Shown: positions 16,619 through 26,937 of the stretch, in pieces
Layout: every line of letters begins with the position of its first letter
Numbering within the stretch: the stretch's first letter is position 1
Assembly (NCBI GenBank): GCA_028283025.1
Contig: JAPYNO010000009.1
Coordinates: 1 to 53,868 of the forward strand
Direction of reading: 5' to 3'
Length of the DNA: 53,868 nt
Origin: Pseudomonadales bacterium
GTDB taxonomy: Bacteria; Pseudomonadota; Gammaproteobacteria; Pseudomonadales; Azotimanducaceae
The notes under the pieces: model-generated
What the model was told of the DNA's origin: nothing
The model's database searches: none
Seen by the model: the letters and a program-made list of their open reading frames with translations, nothing else
Made by a program: the position numbers and the translations under genes

Positions 16619-17059
16619 ATGCCTTGGTGGGCTTGGTTAATCACAGGACTTGCGCTTATGGGGCTTGAGATGTTCGCCGTCGATGCCGCCTTCTATCTTA
16701 TTTTCATTGGCGTGGCGGCACTCCTCATCGGTCTGCTTGAGCCTCTCGGCGTGGCCATGGGGCTAACGGCGCAGTGGATCGCCTTCGCCGTGCTTGCGCT
16801 CGTGCTCATGGTGCTGTTTCGCGAGCGGCTCTACAAGAAGCTTCGCGGCGGCGCGGCTGGATTTGAGGATTCGACCATCGGCAGCCTCGTGGACATCACC
16901 AGCGATGTCTCGCCGGGGGCTTCGACCCGCGTGCGCATGCGCGGGTCGGAATGGACCGCCGTCAACATCGGTGCCGAGACTGTCCCCGCGGGTCATCAAG
17001 CGCGCATTGCCGAAGTCGATGGCCTCACCCTCAAAATCACTTCGCAGCTACAGGAATAA
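16619..17059 (+). CDS. NfeD-like membrane protein
   Basis: 146 residues. Two or three N-terminal membrane segments (WWAWLITGLALMGLEMF, FYLIFIGVAALLIGLL, WIAFAVLALVLMVLF) precede a C-terminal OB-fold (GSLVDITSDVSPGASTRV, VDGLTLKITS). This is the short NfeD family, which partners with SPFH proteins in membrane microdomains. The ATG giving MPWWAWL was chosen; a TTG 13 codons upstream is possible but lies right after the ATPase stop. The stomatin-like gene begins 4 bases after the stop, the typical nfeD-SPFH pair. Confidence 0.88.
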   Translation: MPWWAWLITGLALMGLEMFAVDAAFYLIFIGVAALLIGLLEPLGVAMGLTAQWIAFAVLALVLMVLFRERLYKKLRGGAAGFEDSTIGSLVDITSDVSPGASTRVRMRGSEWTAVNIGAETVPAGHQARIAEVDGLTLKITSQLQE

Positions 17060-17063
17060 CCTC

Positions 17064-17993
17064 ATGATCAGCCTCATCGTGGCGGGCATACTCGCCATCG
17101 TCGCCATTATCGTCATCGTCAAGACGGCCGTCGTCGTGCCGCAGCAGTCGGCCTATGTGATCGAGAATCTCGGCAAGTATTCGCGCACGCTGCAGGCTGG
17201 CTTCCATATCCTGGTGCCGTTTATCGAGAAGGTCGCCTACAGGCACACGCTGAAAGAACACGCAGTCGATGTCGAAGAGCAGATCTGCATTACCTCCGAC
17301 AATGTGCAGGTCGGCGTCGATGGCGTGCTGTACCTGCAAGTCCTTGATGCGGGAAAAGCCTCCTACGGCATCGGCGACTACCTGTTCGCCATTGCGCAGC
17401 TTGCGCAAACAACACTGCGCAGCGAGATCGGCAAGATCGAACTCGACAAGACCTTTGAGGAACGCAGCCATATTAATCTGCGCGTGGTGGAGGAACTTGA
17501 TCAAGCCTCCACGCCTTGGGGCGTGAAGGTGCTGCGCTACGAGATTCGCAATATCAATCCGCCGCACGATGTCCTTTCTGCGATGGAAAAACAAATGCGC
17601 GCTGAGCGCGAGAAGCGTGCGACGGTGCTTGAATCCGAGGGCGTCCGAGATGCCAAGATCAACGAAGCCGAGGGCGAGAAGCAGCGCGTCATCAAAGAGT
17701 CGGAGGCCGCCAAGCAGCAGCAGATCAACGAAGCGGAAGGCGAGGCCGCTGCCATTCTCGCCATTGCCGAAGCCACCGCCGAAGGCTTGCGCAAGGTCGC
17801 CGCCGCGCTCAATTCAGAAGGCGGCGACAAGGCCATGCAGCTTCGCGTCGCCGAAGACTACCTTGAGCGCTTTGGCAATCTCGCCAAGGAGACCAATAGC
17901 CTGATCGTGCCTGCGAACCTAAGCGATGTATCGTCCATGATCGCAGCTGCGACAACCGTCTTCGAGAAGACTAGTGCCGGAGGCGCATCATAA
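17064..17993 (+). CDS. qmcA: SPFH/stomatin-like protein (QmcA/YbbK type)
   Basis: 309 residues. An N-terminal membrane anchor (LIVAGILAIVAIIVIVKTAV) is followed by a band 7/SPFH domain (PQQSAYVIENLGKYSRTLQ, LRSEIGKIELDKTFEER) and a long Glu/Lys-rich coiled coil around residues 185-260 with repeated INEAEGE units. Such proteins oligomerise into membrane rings that organise microdomains and hold proteases such as FtsH. A longer in-frame reading upstream is only an overlap with the nfeD-like gene; the ATG at 17064 gives the expected N-terminus. The subtilase gene starts 11 bases downstream on the same strand. Confidence 0.9.
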   Translation: MISLIVAGILAIVAIIVIVKTAVVVPQQSAYVIENLGKYSRTLQAGFHILVPFIEKVAYRHTLKEHAVDVEEQICITSDNVQVGVDGVLYLQVLDAGKASYGIGDYLFAIAQLAQTTLRSEIGKIELDKTFEERSHINLRVVEELDQASTPWGVKVLRYEIRNINPPHDVLSAMEKQMRAEREKRATVLESEGVRDAKINEAEGEKQRVIKESEAAKQQQINEAEGEAAAILAIAEATAEGLRKVAAALNSEGGDKAMQLRVAEDYLERFGNLAKETNSLIVPANLSDVSSMIAAATTVFEKTSAGGAS

Positions 17994-18004
17994 AGGGCCG
18001 CCCC

Positions 18005-21000
18005 ATGCACAGTAATTTCCTGAAAGGAATCACTATCCTGCTGGCCGCCTCGTCTGTGGCAGCGCTCGGCTCATGGTGGCTGCTTCGGCCGGGCGATGCG
18101 CCAGTCGCAGTCGCTCCAAGCACGCCCGAGGCGGTGCTTGACCGGGTCGCGCAAAGAACACTGCGAGAGAGTCAAGCGGGCGTTGATCACATCATCGCCC
18201 GCGCACCGCCTACTCCTGCCACGCCTGCCGTCGAACATGAACGGCGCGAGGTCTCGATGCCAGACGGCTATATCCTCGCCGAGCACTTCGGCATCATGCA
18301 GCACGCATCAATATCTCAACCACCATCTCAACCACCGGACAGTGAGCCGACACCCATCCCAAGTTGGCTTCAGCCCGAGATCGGCATTGAATCCATTCTC
18401 GAACTGACTCTACGCGAGCGCGATCAAGTATTCGCCGTGCTGCGCATCGCACCAAGCGCGGATTCACAGGCGATCAACGAATCCCTCACACGTCTCGGCG
18501 CACGTGTTGAAGGCGCATCCGGCGAGCACTTGCGCGTGCTTGCTGCGCCAAAGCGCACGCTGCTTGAAACCATCGCGGAAATCCCGGGCGTGCTCGGCAT
18601 TGGCGCCTTGCCGCCTGAAGCCAAGTTCAGTGCCAACTTCGCAGCGAAAATGCGCTCCGCACTCCCAAGCACCGTCACGCCAGTATTCATCACCCTCATG
18701 GGCGATGATGCGGGCGGCGACGCAAAGCAGGCGCTCACCGCGCTCGGTGTCACCGTCGGCGCCTACGATGCAGACGTGCGAAGCTACACCGCAAACCTGC
18801 CGGCACGCGCTTTTTACTATGTGACCGCCGCGGACTTCGTGATGCACATTGAACCAATCGCCTTGGTCACAGCCACCCACGATTCTAGCGTACCGATCAT
18901 GGGTGCCGATGGTCTGCGCAGATATGAATACGCCGGGGAAACCTTTGCTGGATTGACTGGTCGAGGCATCGCTGTCGGCGTGCTCGACACAGGTCTCAAT
19001 CTCAGTCACGCGGATATTACCCATGGTCGCGAGTCGATCTGCGGCGCAAGCTTTGTGCGTGGTGAGCATTGGGACTTGTGGATCGACCTAGACGGTCACG
19101 GCACACATGTGTTTGGCACGATCGCAGGCGCGGGTCGAATTGATCCGCTACGCGCTGGCATGGCGCCGAACCTCAGCCACTTGCGATTTGCCAAGGTGCT
19201 GAACCGTGTGGGTTTCGGTTCAAACGACGGCATTCGCCGCGGCATGGACTATCTCTCGCGTCCAAGCGCCTGTCCTGGACGCGAAACGCACATCGTCAAG
19301 CCGTCGATCATCAATATGAGCCTCTCTCGCTCGACCAACGAATCGACCGGCCGCGCCCTTGACGAGCGCAAGCTCGACGCCATGGTCTATGGGCGTGGTC
19401 AGCTCTATGTGGTCTCACAATCGAACGAAGGCGTGCGCGGATTCTCAGATTTAGGCACTGCCAAGAACTCGCTTGCCGTCGGCGCAGTGCGCGATTCGGG
19501 CGTGATCGCAGACTTTAGCAGCCGCGGTCCGACAGCCGATGGACGTATCGCGCCGAAGGTTGTCGGCACCGGCGTTGACATTTGGTCGGTGCAAGGTTCA
19601 ATGTCGCGAGACGGTTATGCAAGACAAAGCGGCACCAGCCAGGCGTCGCCCGCAGTCGCCGGTGTCGCTGCGCTCCTGCTCGAAGCCGATGGCGGTCTTC
19701 GCGAGAAGCCTGCACTGATTCGCGCGCGACTGATGGCAGGCGCGATTCGTCCCAACGCCTATCTGATGAGCCACGAGCAGTTTCCCCGCAATAATTCCCA
19801 AGGCCCGGGCGCCATGCAGAACCAGTACGGCATGGGGCTCGTCTCGGCGCGCTCAACCGTGGCGTCTCTCAATAGCGCCGACGGCTGGCAGGTTGGAAGT
19901 GCCGAGTCGCTACCAACCGCATCCCGCTACGACTACATTGACGTGCGGGTGCCGGAAGGCGCGAGCCGACTCGATGTCGTGCTGACCTGGGATGAAGGGC
20001 CGGCCGACACCTTCACGAATTCGGTGCTCAACGACCTCGACCTATGGCTCGACCAAGGCGCTGACTGCGGCGATGGCGCGTGCGGCGAACACGTATCGCG
20101 CTCGAGGGTAGACAACGTTGAATGGGTGATTGTGCCAGCGCCGACCCCCGGCACGCATCGAATCAAGATCGTGCCACAACGAGTCTACGGCGAGCCGGTG
20201 CGGGCAGCTGTGGCTTGGAAGATCATCCAGGGTGAATCGACACCTCAGCTTCGCGTCTCAGCCGAGCAAATCACTTCACAGATCGACGCGGATCAGTTGA
20301 CACTAAGAATCAATGTGGAGACAAGCAGCTATCTGGCTGCGGGCACCACCATGCACTTTAGCTGTCCAGATACGTCTACAGATGGCTGCACACGCCTTCT
20401 CGTGGCGATGCGGGACGCGAAGGTACGGATCATTCGGCAGGACGGTCTGGTGCGCGTCGCTCGGCTAGACGGCCTATTGCGCTTCTATGAGCAGGACGGG
20501 TTCGTGCGCGGCGGAGGCGGGAGGCACTACTTCAGCCTCGGCGAAGTGGCACCGCAAGCACCGAGAAAATTCGAAATTCAACTCAACCGGAGTGCGCTGC
20601 TCGCCGACACGCCGCTGCATATCACGGCGAGTTCATGGAACGCGCGTTCAGCGACGCGAACGATCATGTTTGACGGGGCAGGCAGCACAATCGCGCCTGT
20701 GCCTCCAGCCAATGACGATTTCGGCGCAGCGACGCGCATTGCCGGCGACACTGGCGAGATACCGGTCGATTTCTCAATGGCTTCGCGTGAACCCGGCGAA
20801 CCCGATGTATACGGCAACACCCGTAGCGTCTGGCACGCTTGGCGAGCACCCGCGAGCGGCCTCTACCGATTTCGCCTTACTGACGAGGGCAGCAATCAAA
20901 GAATTTCGCCTCGCTTCGACATTTACACTGGTGAAACAATTGCCAACATCACATCAGTGGCGACAAAAAGCGGCGAGATCACCTTTATCGCCGATGCTGG

Positions 21001-23758
21001 CACAAACTACTTCATTCGCGCCTCCACCGACATGAGCGCCATCCCAGAGATGGTGATGACTTGGAAAGCGGCCGATGTGCGGCCTGCGAATGATAATTTT
21101 GCTGATGCCGCCAAAATTTCAGGAGAGACGGGGAGCACCACAGGCAGCAACGAGGGCGCGACGCTCGAACGCGGAGAATTTTGGAACGGACCTGCCGCGA
21201 GCACTTGGCACACGTGGACAGCGCCCACGACCGGGGAATGGTTCTTTCAATTGCAGGAAGAGCATCTTGATTTGATGCTGTTCTCTGGCACATCCGTCGA
21301 TTCCATGCGCCTGCTGTCAACTCCCTCGCTCGATAGCTACGCCTCCCTGTTTGCGGATGAAGGTGCCACGTACCGAATTGCGGTCGCTACGCCGAGTGCC
21401 GACTCTGTCGGGACGAGCTATACGCTGACCTGGCGAAAAATTTCCCCGACATCTACAACCATCAGCGGCCCCTCTGATCAATTCGCCGATGCTGGTACGA
21501 TTGAAGGCGCTCACGGGTCGCTCTTCTCACCGTATGCTGACCACATGTCCATCGAGCCTCACGAACCCCGAGAGACCGGAATTGGCAGCCTTTGGTGGCG
21601 ATGGAAGGCGCCTGAATCGGGCCGCTTCACCTTCTTTATCGATGGCGTCGATGCCATCAAACTGAGCATATGGGCTGGCACACGCCTGAGCGATCTGGTG
21701 CTCAAGACATCAGGCCATGCTGGCACCCGCATGGTGCTCGACGCAGACGCTGATCAGACTTACTACTTGGCGATCGGGCGATCTATGGGCTCGATCAACA
21801 TTCCCTTAGTCACACTCGGCAACCCAAACGAACTGAGGTGGGGTGCGACGCCGATCAATGACGAGCGGACGAACGCGAGCCTGATCACTGGTTCCGATGG
21901 CACTGTCCTCGTGGATCTGCGCCGCGCAACAGAAGCATTCGACGAGCCGCGCGACGATATCGGTCGTGAATCGGCGTGGTGGCAGTGGAGTGCGCCAACT
22001 TCTGGCTGGCACACGTTCAGTGTCGAGGGCCACCCTAATTGGGCCGTCTTGACCATCTACCCGGCAGCGACGGTCGGCGGTGGCGAGCAGAGACCCGTGG
22101 CCTCAAGCGAACGCAGCTTTCTGGCGAACGGACGTGTTGAGACCTCGATCCTTGCACATGCCGGAGAACAGTACCAAATTCGCGTGGCGAGGCGCCCGGA
22201 CGCCAGCCAAGAGGCGCCTGCGAACCTTCACTGGCAGGCCACCTCCGCACCCGCTTTTCTTCGCCATCGGCACGCGATTGACAGCAAGGCAGAAGCGCCT
22301 AGCCTGGTATCAGGCGGCAACCGATGGGGACCTAGCCTTGCCATGCATCCTGATGGCTCGCTCGTGTTTGGCACGGTGGGCGGACAGCTATTTGCGCTTG
22401 ATCGCGATCAATCGAGCGGCAAGCTATCGAACCCGCGCAGCATCGCATCCAATGTCGTCTCCGCAGATCCAAGTGCGCCATTTGATAGAAGCGCGCTGGC
22501 CGAGAGTAGACTTTGGTGGAGTCGTGTCCACAATCGTCTGTTCGCATTTGGCGCTTCTCAAAGCAATGCCTTTATGCCCAGAGCGACGAGCAATGCGGCA
22601 TGGTCGCGCAATCTGGTCAAAATGAACGAGCGAGGCCAACATATCGACAAGCGCAGAGCCTTCGCAGCCACTTCTGACGACACATTCCTTTACTTCTCGC
22701 AAGTGTTCGACTTGGGAATCTATATCTACCGGCTTGATTCCGCATCAAGCATGACCATCGTCGATAGGGTGCGGACGATCGACCTAGATGCCAGAGCCAT
22801 CCACGAAGTCACGCAAATGCTGGTGACTCCAGACGATGCCTACCTGATGGCTGCGAGCGAAAACGGGCTGCTGATCTTCGCCATCAACCCCCAAAGCGGC
22901 CGCCTGACACTTGTCAAGGAAATCGCCGTCGGCGGCAGTCAGCAGGACTCACCCTTGGCAGGCTTTGAAGCGCTTCGAGGCATCGTTCTGTTCGACGATG
23001 AGGATTTGCTTTTCGTCACTGGCAGTCATGCACCACAAACAGCGGTGTTTGACCTCTCCGCAGGCTACGCCGAACCCTCGCATCTGCACAGCTTGACCGC
23101 GTTCTCATCCGCGGCAAAAAACGTTCTGACCAGTTTCCAGCCGCCTTCTACAGATACGTTTCGCGACTGTGGCCGAGCTTACGCGCATGCTCGCCTCATG
23201 GCCGTCGATGTCATCTGCGAACAAGGCTATTTCGTCGCCCATCTCCATGCAATGGACGCTTCTGGAGATACGCTCGACGTGGCCGATTATGGAGTGTCGC
23301 CCGCTGAAGATCGCTTTGCGGGCATCGTCCCGGAACACGACTACTTACTCCATGCAGTACAAAGCCCGGCAGGTGGACATCTCTATCGAGTCAGCCCTGA
23401 CGGACTTGATGGCGAAATACACCAGGTGCAGCGTGCAAGTGCAATGACCGCCGACACACCAAGAAATCATGCGCCGAGCATCCATCGCCGTCTTGAGAAC
23501 CAGACGGCAACGGTCGGCGCAGCGTTCCGCTATCAGATTCCTCCAGACACCTTCGCCGATGCTGATGGCGATGCACTGAACTTGAGTGTGTCAGGCAACC
23601 CAGATTGGCTCGATTTCGATGCCGCAGCGCACATGCTGTCTGGCATACCAAGCACGAGCCATGTCACTCTCGCCCCAGAGGTCATCACGGTCACTGCGAC
23701 CGACCCGCAAGATGCGAGCGCATCACTGCGATTCGGGCTTGAAGTCGTGGAACAGTAA
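18005..23758 (+). CDS. Giant multidomain S8 subtilisin-like protease
   Basis: 1917 residues, exported. An N-terminal hydrophobic signal or anchor (ITILLAASSVAALGSWWLL) is followed by a prodomain-like region to about 300. The S8 catalytic domain has Asp327 (VGVLDTGLNLSHAD), His365 (DGHGTHVFG), an oxyanion Asn near 474 (SQSNEG) and Ser545 (SGTSQASPAVAG). After it come four similar units of about 125 residues, each starting NDxF-like and containing WHAW/WHTW/WWRW/WWQW, near residues 903, 1029, 1157 and 1284. A propeller-like region lies around 1440-1800 and a He_PIG/cadherin-like domain (PSIHRRLENQTATVGAAF) at the end. All catalytic residues are present; the substrate is unknown. It converges on rplQ. 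Confidence 0.88.
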   Translation: MHSNFLKGITILLAASSVAALGSWWLLRPGDAPVAVAPSTPEAVLDRVAQRTLRESQAGVDHIIARAPPTPATPAVEHERREVSMPDGYILAEHFGIMQHASISQPPSQPPDSEPTPIPSWLQPEIGIESILELTLRERDQVFAVLRIAPSADSQAINESLTRLGARVEGASGEHLRVLAAPKRTLLETIAEIPGVLGIGALPPEAKFSANFAAKMRSALPSTVTPVFITLMGDDAGGDAKQALTALGVTVGAYDADVRSYTANLPARAFYYVTAADFVMHIEPIALVTATHDSSVPIMGADGLRRYEYAGETFAGLTGRGIAVGVLDTGLNLSHADITHGRESICGASFVRGEHWDLWIDLDGHGTHVFGTIAGAGRIDPLRAGMAPNLSHLRFAKVLNRVGFGSNDGIRRGMDYLSRPSACPGRETHIVKPSIINMSLSRSTNESTGRALDERKLDAMVYGRGQLYVVSQSNEGVRGFSDLGTAKNSLAVGAVRDSGVIADFSSRGPTADGRIAPKVVGTGVDIWSVQGSMSRDGYARQSGTSQASPAVAGVAALLLEADGGLREKPALIRARLMAGAIRPNAYLMSHEQFPRNNSQGPGAMQNQYGMGLVSARSTVASLNSADGWQVGSAESLPTASRYDYIDVRVPEGASRLDVVLTWDEGPADTFTNSVLNDLDLWLDQGADCGDGACGEHVSRSRVDNVEWVIVPAPTPGTHRIKIVPQRVYGEPVRAAVAWKIIQGESTPQLRVSAEQITSQIDADQLTLRINVETSSYLAAGTTMHFSCPDTSTDGCTRLLVAMRDAKVRIIRQDGLVRVARLDGLLRFYEQDGFVRGGGGRHYFSLGEVAPQAPRKFEIQLNRSALLADTPLHITASSWNARSATRTIMFDGAGSTIAPVPPANDDFGAATRIAGDTGEIPVDFSMASREPGEPDVYGNTRSVWHAWRAPASGLYRFRLTDEGSNQRISPRFDIYTGETIANITSVATKSGEITFIADAGTNYFIRASTDMSAIPEMVMTWKAADVRPANDNFADAAKISGETGSTTGSNEGATLERGEFWNGPAASTWHTWTAPTTGEWFFQLQEEHLDLMLFSGTSVDSMRLLSTPSLDSYASLFADEGATYRIAVATPSADSVGTSYTLTWRKISPTSTTISGPSDQFADAGTIEGAHGSLFSPYADHMSIEPHEPRETGIGSLWWRWKAPESGRFTFFIDGVDAIKLSIWAGTRLSDLVLKTSGHAGTRMVLDADADQTYYLAIGRSMGSINIPLVTLGNPNELRWGATPINDERTNASLITGSDGTVLVDLRRATEAFDEPRDDIGRESAWWQWSAPTSGWHTFSVEGHPNWAVLTIYPAATVGGGEQRPVASSERSFLANGRVETSILAHAGEQYQIRVARRPDASQEAPANLHWQATSAPAFLRHRHAIDSKAEAPSLVSGGNRWGPSLAMHPDGSLVFGTVGGQLFALDRDQSSGKLSNPRSIASNVVSADPSAPFDRSALAESRLWWSRVHNRLFAFGASQSNAFMPRATSNAAWSRNLVKMNERGQHIDKRRAFAATSDDTFLYFSQVFDLGIYIYRLDSASSMTIVDRVRTIDLDARAIHEVTQMLVTPDDAYLMAASENGLLIFAINPQSGRLTLVKEIAVGGSQQDSPLAGFEALRGIVLFDDEDLLFVTGSHAPQTAVFDLSAGYAEPSHLHSLTAFSSAAKNVLTSFQPPSTDTFRDCGRAYAHARLMAVDVICEQGYFVAHLHAMDASGDTLDVADYGVSPAEDRFAGIVPEHDYLLHAVQSPAGGHLYRVSPDGLDGEIHQVQRASAMTADTPRNHAPSIHRRLENQTATVGAAFRYQIPPDTFADADGDALNLSVSGNPDWLDFDAAAHMLSGIPSTSHVTLAPEVITVTATDPQDASASLRFGLEVVEQ

Positions 23759-23776
23759 AACGCCGCGACAACTCGC

Positions 23777-24223
23777 TTAGCTTGAACGCTCTTCTGACGG
23801 GCTTTCCTCGATATCGGCCACCAAGCTGCTTGGCTGCTCCTGTGCTTCGCCTTCTTCGCCCTCTTCGCCTCGGTCAACGAGTTCAATGAGCGCCATCGGC
23901 GCGCTGTCGCCAGCGCGAAAGCCCATTTTGAGGACGCGCGAATAGCCGCCAGCGCGATCTCGGAAGCGTGGTCCGAGCTCGCCGAAGAGCTTGCCGACCG
24001 CCGCTTTGTTGCGCAGCCGGTTGAACGCGAGACGTCGATTGGCGACCGAATCGACCTTGGCGAGCGTGATCAAAGGTTCGGCCACCCGCCGCAGTTCCTT
24101 GGCCTTGGGCAGCGTGGTGCGGATGGCCTCGTGCTCGAAGAGCGCAATCGAGAGGTTTCGCATCAGTGCGCGCCGATGGGCGCTCGTGCGATTTAGATGT
24201 CTTCCACTTTTGCGGTGACGCAT
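23777..24223 (-). CDS. rplQ: 50S ribosomal protein L17
   Basis: 148 residues. The conserved part [56 protein letters not shown] and [19 protein letters not shown] covers about 118 residues. The family is usually about 127 residues. The remainder is an acidic Glu/Ser-rich tail ([12 protein letters not shown], then ESPSEERSS). L17 lies near the peptide exit tunnel of the large subunit. It is the last gene of the alpha operon, 2 bases after rpoA, as in E. coli. It converges on the subtilase gene with 18 bases between the stops and no clear terminator hairpin. Confidence 0.97.
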   Translation of the reverse strand: MRHRKSGRHLNRTSAHRRALMRNLSIALFEHEAIRTTLPKAKELRRVAEPLITLAKVDSVANRRLAFNRLRNKAAVGKLFGELGPRFRDRAGGYSRVLKMGFRAGDSAPMALIELVDRGEEGEEGEAQEQPSSLVADIEESPSEERSS

Positions 24224-24225
24224 AG

Positions 24226-25221
24226 CTACTTACCCGCAGGTGATTCCCAGCCGATCAGCTCGGTGCCAAGCTTGAGGCCACGACTATCGAGTTGGGACTG
24301 TATCTCGTCGAGCGACTTTCTGCCGAGATTGGGGGTTTTGAGGAGCTCGTGCTCGGTCTTCTGAATGAGATCGCCGATGCAGCGAATATGCTCGGCCTTC
24401 AAGCAGTTGGCGGAGCGCACGGTCAATTCGAGATCATCGACTGGTCGCGACAAGATCGGGTCAAAGCTCTTCGCGATGGTCGCGGTGCCGGTGAGCTTGG
24501 CGACATCATTGTCGAGATTGACAAAGAACGAAAGCTGATCGCGCAAGGTCGAGGCCGCCAAACCAATCGCGTCCTCTGGATCCATGGCACCGTTGGTCTC
24601 AATATCGAGGATCAGCTTGTCGAGATCAGTGCGCTGTTCCACACGGGTGCTTTCGACCGAATAAGCAACGCGCTTGAGCGGGCTGTAGCTCGCATCCAAG
24701 CGTAGGAATCCGATGGAATTGGTTTCTTTGCCTTCTTCACTCTCGGCATCCTGGCGATCATCGGCGGGTACATACCCGCGGCCGCGGGTGACGCGCGCTT
24801 CGATGCGCAGTTTGCCATTCTTGTTGAGCGTGCAGATGTGGTGGTCAGGATTGGCGATCTCGACTTGCTGGGTGAGTTTGAAATCACTCGCTTTGATCTC
24901 AGACGGCCCCTTGGCTTCAAGGGTGATGATCTCCTCTTCCGCGCCGAACATTTTGATGGCGATACCCTTGAGGTTGAGCAATATGTCAATGACATCCTCG
25001 CGCACATCGGGAATAGCGCTGTATTCGTGCTGCACGTTGTCGATGACGACTTCGGTGATCGCGGCACCCGGAATTGACGACAGCAGCACGCGGCGCAAAG
25101 CATTGCCGAGGGTGTGCCCGAAGCCTCGCTCAAGCGGCTCAAGCGTGATTCTGGCGCGGTTCCGTTCTTGCTCCTGCACCTTCACCGATGGACGCAAAAA
25201 CTCTTCAACTGTAGATGCCAT
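24226..25221 (-). CDS. rpoA: RNA polymerase subunit alpha
   Basis: 331 residues. The N-terminal domain carries the assembly residues in [23 protein letters not shown], and the C-terminal domain has the DNA- and activator-binding helix-hairpin-helix [15 protein letters not shown] and [12 protein letters not shown]. RpoA dimerises to nucleate RNA polymerase assembly and contacts UP elements and activators. It sits in the alpha operon between rpsD and rplQ. Length and motifs are ordinary. Confidence 0.99.
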   Translation of the reverse strand: MASTVEEFLRPSVKVQEQERNRARITLEPLERGFGHTLGNALRRVLLSSIPGAAITEVVIDNVQHEYSAIPDVREDVIDILLNLKGIAIKMFGAEEEIITLEAKGPSEIKASDFKLTQQVEIANPDHHICTLNKNGKLRIEARVTRGRGYVPADDRQDAESEEGKETNSIGFLRLDASYSPLKRVAYSVESTRVEQRTDLDKLILDIETNGAMDPEDAIGLAASTLRDQLSFFVNLDNDVAKLTGTATIAKSFDPILSRPVDDLELTVRSANCLKAEHIRCIGDLIQKTEHELLKTPNLGRKSLDEIQSQLDSRGLKLGTELIGWESPAGK

Positions 25222-25296
25222 GTGCTAGCTCCTTCTTTTCCCAAGTACGTCTTCGAGTTGTCAACTGCTTACGACTGACTAGGGTACATATATGGG

Positions 25297-25950
25297 TTAT
25301 TTCGAATAGAGTTCAACAATCAAATTCTCGTTGATCTCGGTCGGCAGTTCCGAGCGCTGTGGATGCCGCTGATAGACGCCCTTCAAGGCATCGAGGTCCA
25401 CATCCATCCAATCAATCGGCGAGCGCTGACTCGCAAGTTCCAAGGCGGACTGAATTCTCAGTTGCTTCTTGGCACCGGGCGCGACTTCGATTTCATCCTT
25501 GGGCGCAACCTGATACGACGGAATATTGACGACCTGCCCGTTCACTTGCACGCCCTTGTGCGACACAAGCTGCCGCGCTTCGGCGCGCGTCGAGCCAAAG
25601 CCCATGCGATAGGCGACGTTATCGAGCCGACACTCAAGAAACTGCAGCAGGTTCTCGCCGGTCGCGCCCTTGCGGCGCTCAGCGCGCTTGTAGTAGTTGC
25701 GGAACTGGCGCTCAAGCACGCCGTAGAGGCGGCGAACTTTCTGTTTTTCGCGCAATTGAATCGCATAGTCGGATTGCCGGCCGCGGCGCAGGCCGTGCAT
25801 GCCGGGGGGCCTATCCGCGCGCCCGGTAGCGCCGCGGTCAATGCCTTTGGCATCGCACTTCGACTGATGCGAGCGAATGCCACTCTTTAAGAAGAGGTCA
25901 GTGCCTTCGCGCCGCGAGAGCTTGCATTTGGGTCCTAGATATCTGGCCAT
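25297..25950 (-). CDS. rpsD: 30S ribosomal protein S4
   Basis: 217 residues. The N-terminus [20 protein letters not shown] and the S4 RNA-binding domain ([34 protein letters not shown]) are clear. Compared with the 206-residue E. coli protein there is an extra stretch of about 12 residues after Lys31-Cys32 ([12 protein letters not shown]), before [16 protein letters not shown]4 is a primary 16S rRNA binder and the translational regulator of the alpha operon in E. coli. The 75-base gap to rpoA is the longest in the alpha segment. Confidence 0.98.
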   Translation of the reverse strand: MARYLGPKCKLSRREGTDLFLKSGIRSHQSKCDAKGIDRGATGRADRPPGMHGLRRGRQSDYAIQLREKQKVRRLYGVLERQFRNYYKRAERRKGATGENLLQFLECRLDNVAYRMGFGSTRAEARQLVSHKGVQVNGQVVNIPSYQVAPKDEIEVAPGAKKQLRIQSALELASQRSPIDWMDVDLDALKGVYQRHPQRSELPTEINENLIVELYSK

Positions 25951-25972
25951 GTCAGATGATTCCTTCCTTGCT

Positions 25973-26356
25973 CTATGGGCGCCGGCGCTTTGGTGGGCGG
26001 CAGCCGTTGTGTGGGATTGGCGTTACATCTGTGATGTTGGTGATGCGCAAGCCTCCTGCATTCAAGCCGCGCACTGCTGATTCTCGCCCAGGCCCCGGGC
26101 CTTTGACGAACACGCTGACGCTCTCAAGCCCAACATCCGAGATGCGCTGAATGACCTGCTCGGCAGCGACTTGCGCAGCAAACGGCGTGCTCTTGCGCGA
26201 GCCTTTGAAACCCGCTGAGCCAGCAGTTGCCCAAGCAAGCACATTGCCTTGACGGTCGGTGATGGTAATGATGGTGTTGTTGAATGAAGCGTGCACATGC
26301 GCGAGGCCCTCGCTGACGATGCGCTTGGTCTTCTTTCTGGTTGGTGTGCGTGCCAT
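25973..26356 (-). CDS. rpsK: 30S ribosomal protein S11
   Basis: 127 residues with the S11 signature [51 protein letters not shown] and the basic end [13 protein letters not shown]11 forms the platform of the small subunit around the mRNA exit. It sits between S13 and S4 as in E. coli, with a 50-base gap to rpsM and 22 bases to rpsD. Length is normal. Confidence 0.99.
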   Translation of the reverse strand: MARTPTRKKTKRIVSEGLAHVHASFNNTIITITDRQGNVLAWATAGSAGFKGSRKSTPFAAQVAAEQVIQRISDVGLESVSVFVKGPGPGRESAVRGLNAGGLRITNITDVTPIPHNGCRPPKRRRP

Positions 26357-26406
26357 ATGGCGTCTCTCAATCTCTCTTGCGGTGATTCAAGCGGGGGGTG
26401 TGCGCC

Positions 26407-26760
26407 CTAACGAACAGGCCGGCGACGCCCTTTGCGCGTGCGCGCATTGGTGCTGGTGCGCTGACCACGCACCGGCAGGCCGCGCCGATGGCGAATGCCA
26501 CGAAAAGTGCCGAGATCCATGAGGCGCTTGATGTTCATGTTGATCTCGCGTCGAAGATCGCCTTCAATGCTGTATTTATCGACTTCCGCCCGCAGTGAAT
26601 CAAGCTGATTCTCTTTCAGCTTGCCAAGCTCGACGTTGGGCGCAATACCCGTCTGCTCGCAAATCTCGCGCGCTCGGCTCGTACCGATGCCGTAGAGATG
26701 GGTCAGTGAGACCACCACATGCTTGGAGTCTGGAAGGTTGATGCCTGCAATTCGCGCCAT
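26407..26760 (-). CDS. rpsM: 30S ribosomal protein S13
   Basis: 117 residues: [19 protein letters not shown], the helix-two-turn-helix region [17 protein letters not shown] and the basic tail [20 protein letters not shown], the part that reaches the P-site tRNA. It is the first gene of the alpha segment, following rpmJ after 45 bases. Length and motifs are normal. Confidence 0.99.
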   Translation of the reverse strand: MARIAGINLPDSKHVVVSLTHLYGIGTSRAREICEQTGIAPNVELGKLKENQLDSLRAEVDKYSIEGDLRREINMNIKRLMDLGTFRGIRHRRGLPVRGQRTSTNARTRKGRRRPVR

Positions 26761-26805
26761 GTTCTGTTGCCCTTGTCTGTTGCTGCTGTGCGCCTGTCCT
26801 TGCGC

Positions 26806-26922
26806 TTAGCCTTGCCGCTGCTTGTGGCGAGGCTCGGTTTTGCAGATGACGCGCAACACGCCGCCGCGCTTGACGATCTTGCAATCGCGGCAGATTTTTT
26901 TCACCGATGCTCTGACTTTCAT
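26806..26922 (-). CDS. rpmJ: 50S ribosomal protein L36
   Basis: 38 residues, a short frame between secY and rps[18 protein letters not shown], then [21 protein letters not shown]. All four zinc ligands are present (Cys11, Cys14, Cys27, His33), so this is the zinc-binding form. L36 binds 23S rRNA in the large subunit. The place after secY and before rpsM matches E. coli. Confidence 0.97.
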   Translation of the reverse strand: MKVRASVKKICRDCKIVKRGGVLRVICKTEPRHKQRQG

Positions 26923-26937
26923 GCTGATTCTCCAAAT

